In this document: positions 8,544 to 18,070 of the stretch, in pieces
Numbering within the stretch: position 1 is the stretch's first letter
Layout: each line of letters starts with the position of its first letter
DNA from: Sphingobium phenoxybenzoativorans
GTDB lineage: Bacteria; Pseudomonadota; Alphaproteobacteria; Sphingomonadales; Sphingomonadaceae
Assembly (NCBI RefSeq): GCF_001757355.1
Contig: NZ_MINO01000014.1
Coordinates: 30,587 to 94,586, forward strand
Direction of reading: 5' to 3'
DNA: 64,000 nt
Program-made: the position numbers and the translations under genes
Notes under the pieces: generated by a model
Databases searched by the model: none
What the model was told of the DNA's origin: nothing
The model's input: only the letters and a program-made list of their open reading frames with translations

Positions 8544-8864
8544 ATGGTCGACAGTCCTCGCAAGCAGGAGGGTCTGCAACGTGTGCAGATCGGCCTGACC
8601 GGGCTGGCCGGTGTTGTGCTCCTTGTGGGGCTGGCCAATATCGTCATTGAAAAGGCGCGCATCGACGAGCGCGCAGCGCCGCCGCCGGTCGTTCCAACGC
8701 TCAATAATGGCGCGGATGTCAATGCGGTGCAGCCGGAAGACCCGCTGGCCAGGCTGGGGGTGGCGCCATCGGCGGATCCTGGCGCGGCGCAGGTTGTGCC
8801 GGACCTGCAGCCTGACCCCAATCTGCGCAAACCGATGGATCGCGACCCCCAGCAGCAGCCCTGA
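8544..8864 (+). CDS. Small single-span membrane protein, unknown function
   Basis: 106 residues with a short basic N-terminus, one membrane helix at about 15-35 (VQIGLTGLAGVVLLVGLANI) and a Pro/Asp/Ala-rich tail that is probably periplasmic. An AAGGGA ribosome binding site precedes the ATG. It ends 12 bp before the next membrane protein, with which it probably forms an operon leading towards the dcw cluster. I do not recognise the family. Confidence 0.7.
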   Translation: MVDSPRKQEGLQRVQIGLTGLAGVVLLVGLANIVIEKARIDERAAPPPVVPTLNNGADVNAVQPEDPLARLGVAPSADPGAAQVVPDLQPDPNLRKPMDRDPQQQP

Positions 8865-8876
8865 GGCGCGAACGCA

Positions 8877-10106
8877 ATGCGCTCTGCGGCATGGTCCGGC
8901 GCGACCATATTCCTTGCGATTCTTGCGAGCCTGATCGGCGGACTCGCCTTGGGCGGGCCGCTATCGACTGGGCAGGCTGACCCGTTTTTCTGGGTCAAGG
9001 CGCAGGCGATATGCATGATGGCCTTGGCCGCCCTTGTCCGCTGGAGGCGAAAACAGGGATCGGGAGCACCGGTATTCCCGTGGCAGATGTGCGCTGGAGC
9101 CGGTTCCTTATCCGCAATCGCCCTGTTTTGCGGCGTATCGGCGTCGACCCTGTTGCTGTCAGCCATGCTTGGCCTGCTGGCGATCACCGTCCTGGCGCTT
9201 TCCGCCATTTGGTTTCTTCCCCGGCTGAAGGGCTTTGCCTGCCTGTTGCTGCTCATTGGCGGTGTGGCCGGCGCAGATATGTGGGTGAACAGACCCGCTC
9301 CCAAATCGCCATCCAGGCCGGAGCTTGCGATTCTTTCGGCCCTGCCGATCTTCGGACCTGCAGGCGCGTTGATGGGAAAGCATGCGCCACTCATTGATCG
9401 TCTGGCGCTTGATTTCACGATAAGGCCGGTTGATTCCTTGACGGCCGCGCCTTTGCGGCAGGGCGAACGGTTGCTTGTCGCGCAGCCCAGGGCTTTGCCG
9501 CCAGCCGATCTGGCCTTCATTGATGCATGGGTGCGCGGGGGAGGGACGGCGGTCATTCTTGCCGACCCCCTGCTTCTTTGGCCAATGGCATTGCCGCCCG
9601 GCGATCGCCGCCGTCCTCCGGTGACCAGCCTGCTCGACCCCCTCCTGTCGCATTGGGGCCTGGAACTTTTGCCATCGGAAGGGCGGGAGGTCGAAAGGCG
9701 GTTCCTTTCCGGGGGTGCGCTGTTGCCGATCGCCGGTGCGTCGTCGTTCAAGACCACGGGTAGCTGCCGTCTTGCAGAGCAGGGCCTTTTTGCTTTGTGC
9801 CGTATCGGCAAGGGGAAGGTGCGCCTGATCGCTGACGCCGATATGGCGGACGACCGGCTGTGGCTTGCCGATCCTGACCATCCCTTGTCCCCAGCGTCGC
9901 TTTCCGGCGATACGCCTGGTTTGTTGAGCGATTGGCTGCGCGATCCCATGTCTTCCCGGCCGATCCCGCCGTCGAGACCCTGGATCGGCAATGATGCGGC
10001 GATGATTGCGGCAATGCGCTGGGCTTTGCTGGCTGGGATGGCCTGGGCAATTCTGGGTGCGGGAGTCGTTTTCGTCCGGGAAAAGCCGGGACGGCATGGA
10101 AAATGA
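8877..10106 (+). CDS. Polytopic membrane protein with a DUF4350/GldG-like extracytoplasmic domain
   Basis: 409 residues. Four or five membrane helices in the first 140 residues are followed by a soluble region of about 230 residues with the pattern GERLLVAQPRALPPADL, IDAWVRGGGTAVILADP and GKGKVRLIADADM, and a final membrane helix near 380-398. A 'flag in a deck-chair' layout like this, with a Rossmann-like core and a gated Gly-rich strand, is seen in GldG and DUF4350 proteins next to AAA/ABC operons. That resemblance is from pattern only. It follows the 106-residue membrane protein by 12 bp and lies upstream of mraZ. Confidence 0.6.
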   Translation: MRSAAWSGATIFLAILASLIGGLALGGPLSTGQADPFFWVKAQAICMMALAALVRWRRKQGSGAPVFPWQMCAGAGSLSAIALFCGVSASTLLLSAMLGLLAITVLALSAIWFLPRLKGFACLLLLIGGVAGADMWVNRPAPKSPSRPELAILSALPIFGPAGALMGKHAPLIDRLALDFTIRPVDSLTAAPLRQGERLLVAQPRALPPADLAFIDAWVRGGGTAVILADPLLLWPMALPPGDRRRPPVTSLLDPLLSHWGLELLPSEGREVERRFLSGGALLPIAGASSFKTTGSCRLAEQGLFALCRIGKGKVRLIADADMADDRLWLADPDHPLSPASLSGDTPGLLSDWLRDPMSSRPIPPSRPWIGNDAAMIAAMRWALLAGMAWAILGAGVVFVREKPGRHGK

Positions 10107-10387
10107 CGAAAAATCTACGACAAAAGTCTGGGAGTGCCGGAACGAATTAAGAACAATTACTTCAAGCCATCTATGGAAACCCATCAAAACCAAGGAAAAC
10201 CCGATCTGAACAAAGATTCCCAGCTCCACCCAAGATTTCCCCTTCCATCCCGATGCTTCCCTTGGTATTCATGCTGTTACTGGGGCAGTTCAAGCCGATG
10301 CGATTCCTGTGAACGGAGCGACGTAGCGCATGCGTTTCTCCGGGCGGGAAGGCTTTGCCCCGAAGGCAAAGGGCGGACTGTCGAAGG
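10107..10387 (+). promoter_or_regulatory. Intergenic region upstream of the dcw cluster (probable promoter region)
   Basis: This 281-bp gap precedes mraZ and is A+T-richer than its surroundings in its first 150 bases. It is the natural place for the promoter of mraZ-rsmH-ftsL-ftsI. Two GATTC sequences (10215-10219 and 10302-10306) fit the CcrM methylation motif GANTC, which is near the frequency expected by chance. No convincing -35/-10 pair or MraZ-type TGGG repeat array can be called by eye. Confidence 0.4.
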
Positions 10388-10882
10388 GTGTCGGGCGTTA
10401 ATCTCTTTTCGGGCAATGCCTTCAGCGTCGCGGACAGCAAAGGCCGCTTCGTATTGCCTCTCGACATGCGCAAGATGGTCAAGGCCGCCAGCGGCGGCGA
10501 CAATCGCCTTTGCATCGATCTCCTCGAAAAACATCGCTGCGCCAAGGGTTTCGGCACATCTCACAAGGCGGAGATGGAGGACGAGATCGTCAAGAATGCG
10601 GAGGCCGCCCGCAATCGCGGTGATGCCTATGACGCAGACACTGCCCGCGAACTGGCCTTCTCGTCGCTGGAGGAGCTGAACTTCGATGATGGCGGCCGTT
10701 TCTTTCCGCCTGCCGACATCAAAGAGTTTTGCGGGATCGACGACGCCATCATGTTCCTGGGCGTTGGCCGCTTCATCCAGATGTGGAAGCCCGAAGCCTA
10801 TCTGGAATATCCCGCCGCCCGCGAAGTCATAAAAGCGCGCGTCGTCAAATTCCTTGCCGAGCGGGAGGCCGTCGGAAAATGA
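10388..10882 (+). CDS. mraZ: Division/cell wall cluster transcriptional repressor MraZ
   Basis: First gene of the dcw cluster; an AbrB-like DNA-binding regulator with two MraZ folds. [20 protein letters not shown] near the N-terminus corresponds to the family start, and a second half ([17 protein letters not shown]) follows. The start is uncertain: GTG at 10388 gives 164 residues beginning next to the conserved region; a TTG at 10355 would add 11 residues. No ATG fits. The stop overlaps rsmH by 4 bp. In other bacteria MraZ represses its own operon. Confidence 0.88.
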   Translation: MSGVNLFSGNAFSVADSKGRFVLPLDMRKMVKAASGGDNRLCIDLLEKHRCAKGFGTSHKAEMEDEIVKNAEAARNRGDAYDADTARELAFSSLEELNFDDGGRFFPPADIKEFCGIDDAIMFLGVGRFIQMWKPEAYLEYPAAREVIKARVVKFLAEREAVGK

Positions 10883-11826
10883 CCGCGCCCGCTCCCCATA
10901 TTCCTGTCCTGCTCGATGAAGTGCTCGACGCCCTCGCCATTGCCCCCGGCGAAGTCCATGTTGACGGCACTTTTGGCGCTGGCGGCTACAGCAAGGCGAT
11001 GGCCGCCAAGGGCGCGCGCGTCTTTGCTTTTGACCGCGATCCTGATGCGATTGCCGCCGGTCAAACGGTCGTTGCGGTGAGTGATGGTGCCATCACCCTG
11101 ATCGAAGGCGAATTTTCCCGTATGGAAACTTTGCTGGCTGATGCGGGGGTGCGGAAGGCGTCGGGCGTGACGCTGGATATCGGCGTGTCCTCCATGCAGC
11201 TTGATCAGGCCGATCGCGGTTTCTCCTTTCAGGCGGATGGACCGTTGGACATGCGGATGAGCCGCGCGGGGACCAGCGCCGCAGATTTCCTGAACACCGC
11301 GCCGGAGGAGGAGATTGCCGATGTCCTCTACCTTTATGGCGAGGAGCCGCGGTCGCGGCGGGTGGCGCGCGCGATCGTCGCGGCGCGCCCGCTGGAACGG
11401 ACCGGCCAGCTTGCTACCGTGGTGCGCAAGGCGTTGGGCCACAAGCCCCATGACAAGAAGGACCCGGCCACCCGCAGTTTTCAGGCGATCCGTATCCATC
11501 TGAACCGGGAGCTGGAGGAGCTGGAGCGCGGGCTGGAGGCGGCGGAAGCGCTGCTGGAGGCTGGCGGACGGCTGGCGGTGGTCACATTCCACAGTCTTGA
11601 GGATCGGATAGTGAAGCAGTTTCTGCGTCGCCGCAGTGGCGCGGAATCCGGCGGTTCGCGCCATCGTCCCCAGCAGGAGGCGGCAGTCGCGCCGACTTTC
11701 GAGCGCCCGTCAAAGGCGATCCGGCCGGGTGATCGGGAACTGGCGGCCAATCCGCGCGCGCGGTCCGCGACTTTGCGCAGTGCGGTGCGGACGCAGGCCC
11801 CTGCCTGGGAAGGGGTGCGGTCATGA
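10879..11826 (+). CDS. rsmH: 16S rRNA (cytosine(1402)-N(4))-methyltransferase
   Basis: Methylates C1402 of 16S rRNA with S-adenosylmethionine. 315 residues starting [19 protein letters not shown], with the SAM-binding loop [11 protein letters not shown] (about 28-38), [19 protein letters not shown] and the late motif [15 protein letters not shown]. The ATG at 10879 sits in an ATGA overlap with the mraZ stop. An in-frame start at 10729 lies inside mraZ and is rejected. The stop overlaps ftsL, again by 4 bp. Confidence 0.96.
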   Translation: MTAPAPHIPVLLDEVLDALAIAPGEVHVDGTFGAGGYSKAMAAKGARVFAFDRDPDAIAAGQTVVAVSDGAITLIEGEFSRMETLLADAGVRKASGVTLDIGVSSMQLDQADRGFSFQADGPLDMRMSRAGTSAADFLNTAPEEEIADVLYLYGEEPRSRRVARAIVAARPLERTGQLATVVRKALGHKPHDKKDPATRSFQAIRIHLNRELEELERGLEAAEALLEAGGRLAVVTFHSLEDRIVKQFLRRRSGAESGGSRHRPQQEAAVAPTFERPSKAIRPGDRELAANPRARSATLRSAVRTQAPAWEGVRS

Positions 11827-12518
11827 TTGCGGTCAAGCGCCTTCAAAGCGTGTTGTGGGTGATGCTGGTGACGCTTGGCGCTTTGTGCGCCTATCTGGTG
11901 TCCCTGCGGGTTGGGGCAGAGCAGAATGAACTCGCCCGCGTGCGCGCGCAGATCGCATCGACCAAGGGGGAAATCCGCTATCTGGAAACGGAATTCGGCG
12001 CGCGATCCAGCCTCCGGCAGCTTGAGCGCTGGAACCAGGAGGATTTCCGTTATTCCGCGCCGACAGCGCAGCAATATCTGAATGGTGAGCGCGCGCTGGC
12101 CAATCTGGATGGGGTGGAGCCTAATGGGCCGGTCTATGTCGCGCCGCCGGTAATGGTTGCGATGGCCGATGCGCAGGAGGAACTGCAGGCGGCTAAGCCG
12201 ACCGCGCCGGCCAGTCCCGCGCCGGCGCAGATCCGCACCGATGCCGCGACTCGCGCTCCTGCGCAAACTCGCGCTCCGGCAACCGCGCGCGCGCCAGAAA
12301 TCAGCGTGATCAAGGTGGCCCAGGCGGCCGACCGGGTGGAAAAGCTGCCCACGCCCAAGAAGAAACTGAAGCTTGATCTGGGCGACAAGCCGGAAACGAC
12401 GCCTACGGCTCGTAATGCCGCGCGCGTGGCCATGCTCGATGCGAAGCTGCTCGATGACAGCACACTCGGCGATCTTACGGCCAAGGCGGCCCGCGAACGC
12501 AAGAAGGGAGCGCGCTGA
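11823..12518 (+). CDS. ftsL: Cell division protein FtsL, with an extended C-terminal tail
   Basis: A bitopic divisome protein that links FtsQ(B) to FtsW/FtsI activation. The N-terminal membrane helix is at about 10-30, followed by a coiled-coil segment ([19 protein letters not shown]) and the [20 protein letters not shown] motif typical of alphaproteobacterial FtsL. Beyond about residue 110 the protein continues for some 120 residues as an Ala/Pro/Lys-rich tail with repeated [13 protein letters not shown] units, making 231 residues, roughly twice the usual length. Position between rsmH and ftsI supports the call. Confidence 0.85.
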   Translation: MIAVKRLQSVLWVMLVTLGALCAYLVSLRVGAEQNELARVRAQIASTKGEIRYLETEFGARSSLRQLERWNQEDFRYSAPTAQQYLNGERALANLDGVEPNGPVYVAPPVMVAMADAQEELQAAKPTAPASPAPAQIRTDAATRAPAQTRAPATARAPEISVIKVAQAADRVEKLPTPKKKLKLDLGDKPETTPTARNAARVAMLDAKLLDDSTLGDLTAKAARERKKGAR

Positions 12519-14215
12519 TGGCCACGATCGTCGTCAGGTCGGATAGGCCAGCGCCCAGTAGCGGGCGGGTCAATGTCACGGCGCTTGCCCATCAGCGGTT
12601 GATGCTCCTGCTCGTGCTGTTCATTGCGATTACGGGGCTGATTGGATTGCGGCTCTGCTGGATGGGCGTGGTTTCCGGCGGCCGCGACGGCAATATCGGT
12701 TCCGCCTCGCTGCCGCCCCGCGCGGACATCGTCGACCGCAACGGTTTCCCGCTGGCGCGCACGATGGATGCTTATTCCATCGCGATTCAGCCCAAAAAGC
12801 TGATTGGCGACCGCGACGAGCTTGCCCGGAAGCTGGCGGAGATATTCCCCGACGAGCATTATGATGTCCTGTTGGCGAAGCTTTCCGGCAAGCGCTGGAC
12901 CTATCTGCGCCGCCGCGCCTTGCCAGAGCAGGTGGCGGCGGTGAACGCGCTGGGCGAACCGGGCATCGAGTTCCCGCGCGAGAAGGAGCGCATCTATCCC
13001 CAGCGCACATTGGCCGCCCATGTGCTGGGCTTCGCGCCGGTCGATGGCGTAGGCGGCATGGGTGCTGAGGCCGCTTTCAATGACCGCCTTATCGACCCAG
13101 CGCGCCGGGGTGAGCCGTTTATGCTGTCCATCGACGGCCGCGTCCAGGCGGCGCTGGAAAGCGAGCTTTACGCGCAGATGATGCAGCAGCAGGCGCGCGG
13201 CGCGGCGGGCATAATTCTGGACGCGAATACCGGCGAGGTCATTGCAATGGCGTCCCTGCCGGTGTTCGACCCGAACAAGCTTGGCAAGGACGATCGCGGC
13301 CGGGGCAATGACGTGGTGCAGTCGCGCTATGAGCTTGGTTCCACCTTCAAGCCTATTTCCATCGCCGCAGCAATGGATGCGGGCGTCGTGACGTCCATGA
13401 GCAAGCGCTATGACGCAACCGCGCCGCTGCAGGTCGGCGGCTTCAAGATCAAGGATGACCATCCGCTCAAGCGCTGGCTGAACGTGCCGGAAACGCTGGT
13501 GCACAGCTCCAACATCGCCACGGCGCGGATTGCCGACGAAATGGGGCCGGGGCCGATCCAGAAAATCTATCGTGAGCTGGAGTTTGACCGCCGCCCGACC
13601 ATCGAACTGCATGAACGCGCCCGCACCCTGTGGCCGGTCAATTGGGGACGGATCACGACGATGACCGTTTCCTATGGCCATGGCATCGCTGTGACCCCGC
13701 TGCATCTCGCCAGCGCCTATGCAGCGCTGGTCAATGGCGGCATGTGGCGTCCGGCGACCCTGCAGAAAATCAAGCCTGGCCAAGCGCCCGAAGGTCGCCG
13801 CGTATTCTCCGCCGCGACCAGCGCGCGCATGCGGCAACTGTTGCGCATGATCGTCTCGGCCGGTACAGGCAGGAGCGCCGATGCCAAAGGTTATCGTGTG
13901 GGCGGGAAAACCGGCTCGGCGGAAAAGCCCTTCGAGGGCGGATATGCTCATACCTCACTTGTGACGACCTTTGCCGCAGCCTTTCCCATGGACAATCCGA
14001 AATATGTCGTGCTCGCGATGATGGACGAGCCAAAGGGAAGCCCGGAAACCTTCGGCCTGCGCACGGCCGCGTGGACCGCCGCGCCGGTCGTCAAGCGCGT
14101 GATTGAGCGTACGGGACCGATGCTGGGCGTGATTCCCGATGAGCGGCGCGACGTGGATATTTCCGAGCTGATGCCGCTGCTGTGGAAGGCTCCGGGGGAA
14201 AGCGACAAGGAATGA
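12518..14215 (+). CDS. ftsI: Peptidoglycan D,D-transpeptidase FtsI (penicillin-binding protein 3)
   Basis: The septal class B PBP that crosslinks peptidoglycan during division. One membrane helix at about 28-47, the PBP dimerisation domain, then the transpeptidase with STFK (S275 is the acylated serine), SSN at 330-332 and KTG at 464-466. 565 residues is normal. Its start overlaps the ftsL stop by 1 bp and its stop overlaps murE by 4 bp. It is the target expected for beta-lactams such as aztreonam in this organism. Confidence 0.97.
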   Translation: MATIVVRSDRPAPSSGRVNVTALAHQRLMLLLVLFIAITGLIGLRLCWMGVVSGGRDGNIGSASLPPRADIVDRNGFPLARTMDAYSIAIQPKKLIGDRDELARKLAEIFPDEHYDVLLAKLSGKRWTYLRRRALPEQVAAVNALGEPGIEFPREKERIYPQRTLAAHVLGFAPVDGVGGMGAEAAFNDRLIDPARRGEPFMLSIDGRVQAALESELYAQMMQQQARGAAGIILDANTGEVIAMASLPVFDPNKLGKDDRGRGNDVVQSRYELGSTFKPISIAAAMDAGVVTSMSKRYDATAPLQVGGFKIKDDHPLKRWLNVPETLVHSSNIATARIADEMGPGPIQKIYRELEFDRRPTIELHERARTLWPVNWGRITTMTVSYGHGIAVTPLHLASAYAALVNGGMWRPATLQKIKPGQAPEGRRVFSAATSARMRQLLRMIVSAGTGRSADAKGYRVGGKTGSAEKPFEGGYAHTSLVTTFAAAFPMDNPKYVVLAMMDEPKGSPETFGLRTAAWTAAPVVKRVIERTGPMLGVIPDERRDVDISELMPLLWKAPGESDKE

Positions 14216-15627
14216 AGCTGTCCGATCTTGCCTCCGTTGACTCCGATGCCCAGGTCACTGGCTTTGCGATTGACAATCGCAAGGTTGCGCCCGGAACGAT
14301 TTTCGGCGCGTTTCAGGGCCTTAGGGTCAATGGCGAAGATTTTATCGCTGACGCCGTGGCAGCCGGAGCGGTTGCTGTCGTTGCCCGCCCGGAGGCAAAG
14401 GTCGAGGGTGCGGTGCACATTGCCGACGCCAATCCCCGCCGCCTGTTCGCGCAGATAGCCGCGCGTTTCTTTTCGCCTTTTCCCGATGTGACGGTCGCGG
14501 TCACGGGCACCAACGGCAAGACTTCCACTGTGGAACTGACGCGCCAGTTGTGGCGGATGATGGGCGAGAAGTCGGCGTCGATCGGGACGCTTGGCGTCAC
14601 CACATCGGTCGATCAGGTATCCACGGGGCTTACCACGCCCGATATCGTTACATTTTTGTCGAACATGTCCGGGTTGCGCCGCGAGGGCATTACCCATGCG
14701 GCGTTCGAGGCGTCGAGCCACGGTCTTGCGCAGTACCGGACCGAGGGTCTTCCTGTGCTGGCGGGCGCCTTCACCAATCTCAGCCGTGACCATCTCGACT
14801 ATCATGGCGACATGGACAGCTATTTCGACGCCAAGATGCGCCTGTTCGATGAAGTGGTCGCCAGTGATGGCGCGGCCGTCGTCTGGGCGGATGACGAATG
14901 GTCGGACAAGGTCAAGGAACGCGTTGCGAGGCGGGGGCTTCGCCTGCTGAGTGTCGGCGTGCGGGGAGAGGCTTTGCGCCTCACAAACCGGACGCCGACC
15001 CAGCTTGGACAGACGCTGATCGTTGAAGGCGATGGCGGAACCCATAAGATCAATCTGCCGCTGATCGGCGCTTATCAGGCGGCGAATGCGCTGACTGCGG
15101 CTGGCCTGGTCATTGCAACGGGCGGCGAGACGAAGAAGGTTCTGGAACTGCTTGGCCGGGTCCAGCCGGTGCGCGGGCGGCTGGAGCGGGCGGTCATCAC
15201 CAAGACGGGCGCGCCGGTCTATGTCGATTATGCCCATACGCCGGACGGTCTGCGCGCCGCGATAGAGGCTTTGCGCCCGCACACCAAGGGTCGGCTGATC
15301 ACCTTGTTCGGCGCTGGTGGAGACAGGGACGCAGGCAAGCGCCCGCAAATGGGCAAAGTCGCTGTAGACCTGTCCGATCATGTCATCGTGACGGACGATA
15401 ATCCGCGGTCGGAGGAACCGTCATCCATCCGCTCCGCCATCATGGCTGGTGCACAGGGCGCGCATGAGATTGGCGGCCGCCGCCCGGCCATCGCGGCGGC
15501 GATCGCCATGGCGGGCGCGGACGACATCGTTCTGCTGGCGGGCAAGGGGCATGAGCAGGGGCAGATCATCGGCGACCGCGTGTTACCGTTCGACGATGTG
15601 ACCGTAGCGCGGGAATGTGCGACATGA
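14212..15627 (+). CDS. murE: UDP-MurNAc-tripeptide ligase (meso-diaminopimelate-adding), MurE
   Basis: Adds meso-diaminopimelate to UDP-MurNAc-Ala-Glu using ATP. 471 residues from the ATG at 14212 in an ATGA overlap with ftsI; an upstream in-frame ATG (14182) lies inside ftsI. The ATP loop GTNGKT is at about 99-104. The DNPR motif (residues 396-399) marks specificity for meso-diaminopimelate rather than lysine, so the wall is of the usual Gram-negative type. It runs directly into murF. Confidence 0.97.
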   Translation: MKLSDLASVDSDAQVTGFAIDNRKVAPGTIFGAFQGLRVNGEDFIADAVAAGAVAVVARPEAKVEGAVHIADANPRRLFAQIAARFFSPFPDVTVAVTGTNGKTSTVELTRQLWRMMGEKSASIGTLGVTTSVDQVSTGLTTPDIVTFLSNMSGLRREGITHAAFEASSHGLAQYRTEGLPVLAGAFTNLSRDHLDYHGDMDSYFDAKMRLFDEVVASDGAAVVWADDEWSDKVKERVARRGLRLLSVGVRGEALRLTNRTPTQLGQTLIVEGDGGTHKINLPLIGAYQAANALTAAGLVIATGGETKKVLELLGRVQPVRGRLERAVITKTGAPVYVDYAHTPDGLRAAIEALRPHTKGRLITLFGAGGDRDAGKRPQMGKVAVDLSDHVIVTDDNPRSEEPSSIRSAIMAGAQGAHEIGGRRPAIAAAIAMAGADDIVLLAGKGHEQGQIIGDRVLPFDDVTVARECAT

Positions 15628-17000
15628 TGCCGCTATGGACCTCCGAAGAAATTGCGAAGGCGACGGGCGGTGAAGCGTCCGCCGCCTTTGACGTTGCAGG
15701 CGTCGCGTTCGACAGCCGCGAGATCGGACCCGGCGACCTGTTCGTCGCGCTTAAGGGCGAACATGCCGACGGGCATGATTTTGTCGGGAAGGCCTTTGCT
15801 GCGGGTGCGGCTGGCGCGATTGTCAGCACGCCCATCGACCAGCCGCATGTGCTGGTCGCCGACACGATGATTGCGCTGGAGGATCTGGCGAGGGCGTCGC
15901 GGCAGCGGTCTTCGGCCAAGATCGTGGGCGTGACGGGGTCGGTCGGTAAAACCGGCACCAAGGAAGCGCTTTTCGCCGCGCTGGACCGGGCCAATCCGGG
16001 CAAGGTGCACCGATCGGTCAAGAGCTATAATAATCATGTCGGGGTTCCGCTGAGCCTTGCGCGAATGCCGCGCGATGCGACGTTCGGCGTGTTCGAGATG
16101 GGCATGAACCATTCGGGCGAGCTGTCTGTCCTCACCCGCCTGGTGCGGCCGCATATTGCGGTGATCACCGCAATCGCGCCCGCCCATATCGAATTTTTCG
16201 GCAGCGAAGCGGCAATAGCTGAGGCCAAGGCCGAGATTTTCGAAGGGCTGGAGCCTAAGGGCGTCGCCATCATTCCTTTTGACAGCCCGCATCTCTCGGC
16301 GTTGCGCATGCGGGCTGCGCGCTACACGGGGCGCATCATGACGTTCGGCATCGGCAAGGGCGCGGATGTCAGGGCCGTGGAGATGGTTCCCGCCAGCAAT
16401 GGCGGAACCTTGATCACCGCACGCTTCCCCGAAGCGGAACTGTGCTGCACCATCGCGCCGCCAGGTGAGCATTGGGTGTCCAATGCGCTTGCCGTGTTGG
16501 GAGTCGTTGAGGCGCTGGGCGGCGATCTGGCGGCGGCCGGACTTGCATTGGCCGAAATGGCGGGCCTTCCCGGTCGCGGCGCGCGGGCGATTGTGCCGGT
16601 CGAGGGCGGCGAGGCGCTGCTGATCGACGAGAGCTACAACGCCAACCCGCTGTCGATGACGGCGACGCTCAACCAGTTGGGCAAGGAACGCGCCGCGCGC
16701 CGCATCGCTGTTCTGGGCGCGATGAAGGAACTGGGCACGCGCAGCGCGGAACTGCACGCGCGCCTTGCCGAGCCAATTGCGGCGGGCAAGATCGACTATG
16801 CCATCCTGGTGGGCGCCGAAATGGCGCCGCTCGCCGATGCGCTGGACGACATATCCCACGCGCATGTCGCCGATGCGAAGGCCGCTACCGATCTTCTCGA
16901 AGCGGAAATGCGGGCGGGCGACGCCATTCTGGTCAAGGGTTCCAATAGTGTCGGCCTGTCACGGCTGGTGGCTGCGGTGACGGGTGGAGATAAGGACTGA
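15624..17000 (+). CDS. murF: UDP-MurNAc-tripeptide--D-alanyl-D-alanine ligase
   Basis: Adds the D-Ala-D-Ala dipeptide, completing UDP-MurNAc-pentapeptide. The ATP loop [13 protein letters not shown], the HNNxGxP-type segment ([15 protein letters not shown]) and the [11 protein letters not shown] motif are present. The ATG at 15624 overlaps the murE stop as ATGA; another in-frame ATG at 15615 would add three residues. 458 residues. Ends 1 bp into mraY. Confidence 0.96.
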   Translation: MMPLWTSEEIAKATGGEASAAFDVAGVAFDSREIGPGDLFVALKGEHADGHDFVGKAFAAGAAGAIVSTPIDQPHVLVADTMIALEDLARASRQRSSAKIVGVTGSVGKTGTKEALFAALDRANPGKVHRSVKSYNNHVGVPLSLARMPRDATFGVFEMGMNHSGELSVLTRLVRPHIAVITAIAPAHIEFFGSEAAIAEAKAEIFEGLEPKGVAIIPFDSPHLSALRMRAARYTGRIMTFGIGKGADVRAVEMVPASNGGTLITARFPEAELCCTIAPPGEHWVSNALAVLGVVEALGGDLAAAGLALAEMAGLPGRGARAIVPVEGGEALLIDESYNANPLSMTATLNQLGKERAARRIAVLGAMKELGTRSAELHARLAEPIAAGKIDYAILVGAEMAPLADALDDISHAHVADAKAATDLLEAEMRAGDAILVKGSNSVGLSRLVAAVTGGDKD

Positions 17001-18070
17001 TGCTGTATTGGCTGGCGCAGACGCTGGATTTCCATGGGATATTCAATCTTGTCCGCTATCTGAGTTTCCGGGCTGGCGCGGCGATCGCCACGGCGCTCAT
17101 CATCGGGCTGATCATCGGCCCGCGCTTCATCGGCTGGCTCCGCGTCCGGCAGGGTAAGGGCCAGCCGATTCGCGACGACGGTCCCCAGAGTCACCTCACC
17201 AAGCGCGGCACCCCGACCATGGGCGGCCTGATGATCCTGACATCAGTGATTGTGTCGGTTCTGCTCTGGATGAATCTGGCGTCGATCTACGTCTGGGCGT
17301 GCATCTTTGTGACGCTTGGTTTCGGCGCGATCGGCTTCCTGGACGACTATGACAAGGTGACGAAAGCGAGCCATAAGGGCTTGTCGGGAAAGCTGCGCCT
17401 GCTGTGTGAATTCGTCATCGCCGGGGTCGCTGCATGGCTGATCGTCGGGCAGAATGGCACGGCGCTCTATGTCCCATTCTGGAACGGTCCTGCGATCGAC
17501 CTTGGACCCTTCTATTTCCTGTTCGCCGCCTTCGTTATCGTTTCCTTCGGCAATGCGGTGAACCTGACGGACGGTCTCGACGGCCTCGCGACCATGCCTG
17601 TCATCATCGCCTGCATGGCCTTCATGGCGATCGTTTATCTGGTGGGACGCGCGGACTACGCCAATTATCTGGGCATTCCGCATGTGCCGGGCGCGGGGGA
17701 TCTGACGATATTGTGCGGGGCGATCATAGGCGCGGGCCTGGCCTTCCTCTGGTTCAACGCGCCGCCTGCCGCCGTGTTCATGGGAGATACCGGGAGCCTG
17801 GCCCTGGGCGGTGCGATCGGCGTCATCGCGGTGTCGGCGCATCATGAAATCGTCCTGGGGGTGATTGGCGGGCTGTTCGTGGTTGAGGCGCTTTCCGTCA
17901 TCATCCAGGTGTTCTTCTACAAGCGGACGGGCAAACGCGTGTTCCGCATGGCGCCCATCCATCATCATTTCGAGCAGCTTGGCTGGTCCGAGCCGACCGT
18001 CGTCATCCGCTTCTGGATCGTGGCGTTCGTTCTGGCGCTTGCCGGTCTTGCGACGCTCAAGCTGCGGTGA
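17000..18070 (+). CDS. mraY: Phospho-N-acetylmuramoyl-pentapeptide-transferase
   Basis: Transfers phospho-MurNAc-pentapeptide to undecaprenyl phosphate, giving lipid I at the inner membrane. 356 residues with about ten membrane helices; the catalytic and nucleotide motifs [35 protein letters not shown] and the histidine motif PIHHHFE are all present. Start overlaps murF by 1 bp; stop overlaps murD by 4 bp (GTGA). Confidence 0.98.
   Translation: MLYWLAQTLDFHGIFNLVRYLSFRAGAAIATALIIGLIIGPRFIGWLRVRQGKGQPIRDDGPQSHLTKRGTPTMGGLMILTSVIVSVLLWMNLASIYVWACIFVTLGFGAIGFLDDYDKVTKASHKGLSGKLRLLCEFVIAGVAAWLIVGQNGTALYVPFWNGPAIDLGPFYFLFAAFVIVSFGNAVNLTDGLDGLATMPVIIACMAFMAIVYLVGRADYANYLGIPHVPGAGDLTILCGAIIGAGLAFLWFNAPPAAVFMGDTGSLALGGAIGVIAVSAHHEIVLGVIGGLFVVEALSVIIQVFFYKRTGKRVFRMAPIHHHFEQLGWSEPTVVIRFWIVAFVLALAGLATLKLR

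Noticed and set aside
10215..10306. Two GANTC sites as CcrM/GcrA control of mraZ
   Set aside because: Two sites in 280 bases is near the frequency expected from base composition; not enough to claim regulation.
12134..13951. 605-codon minus-strand open frame over ftsI
   Set aside because: Antisense shadow of ftsI with low-complexity Arg/His-rich translation and no motif.
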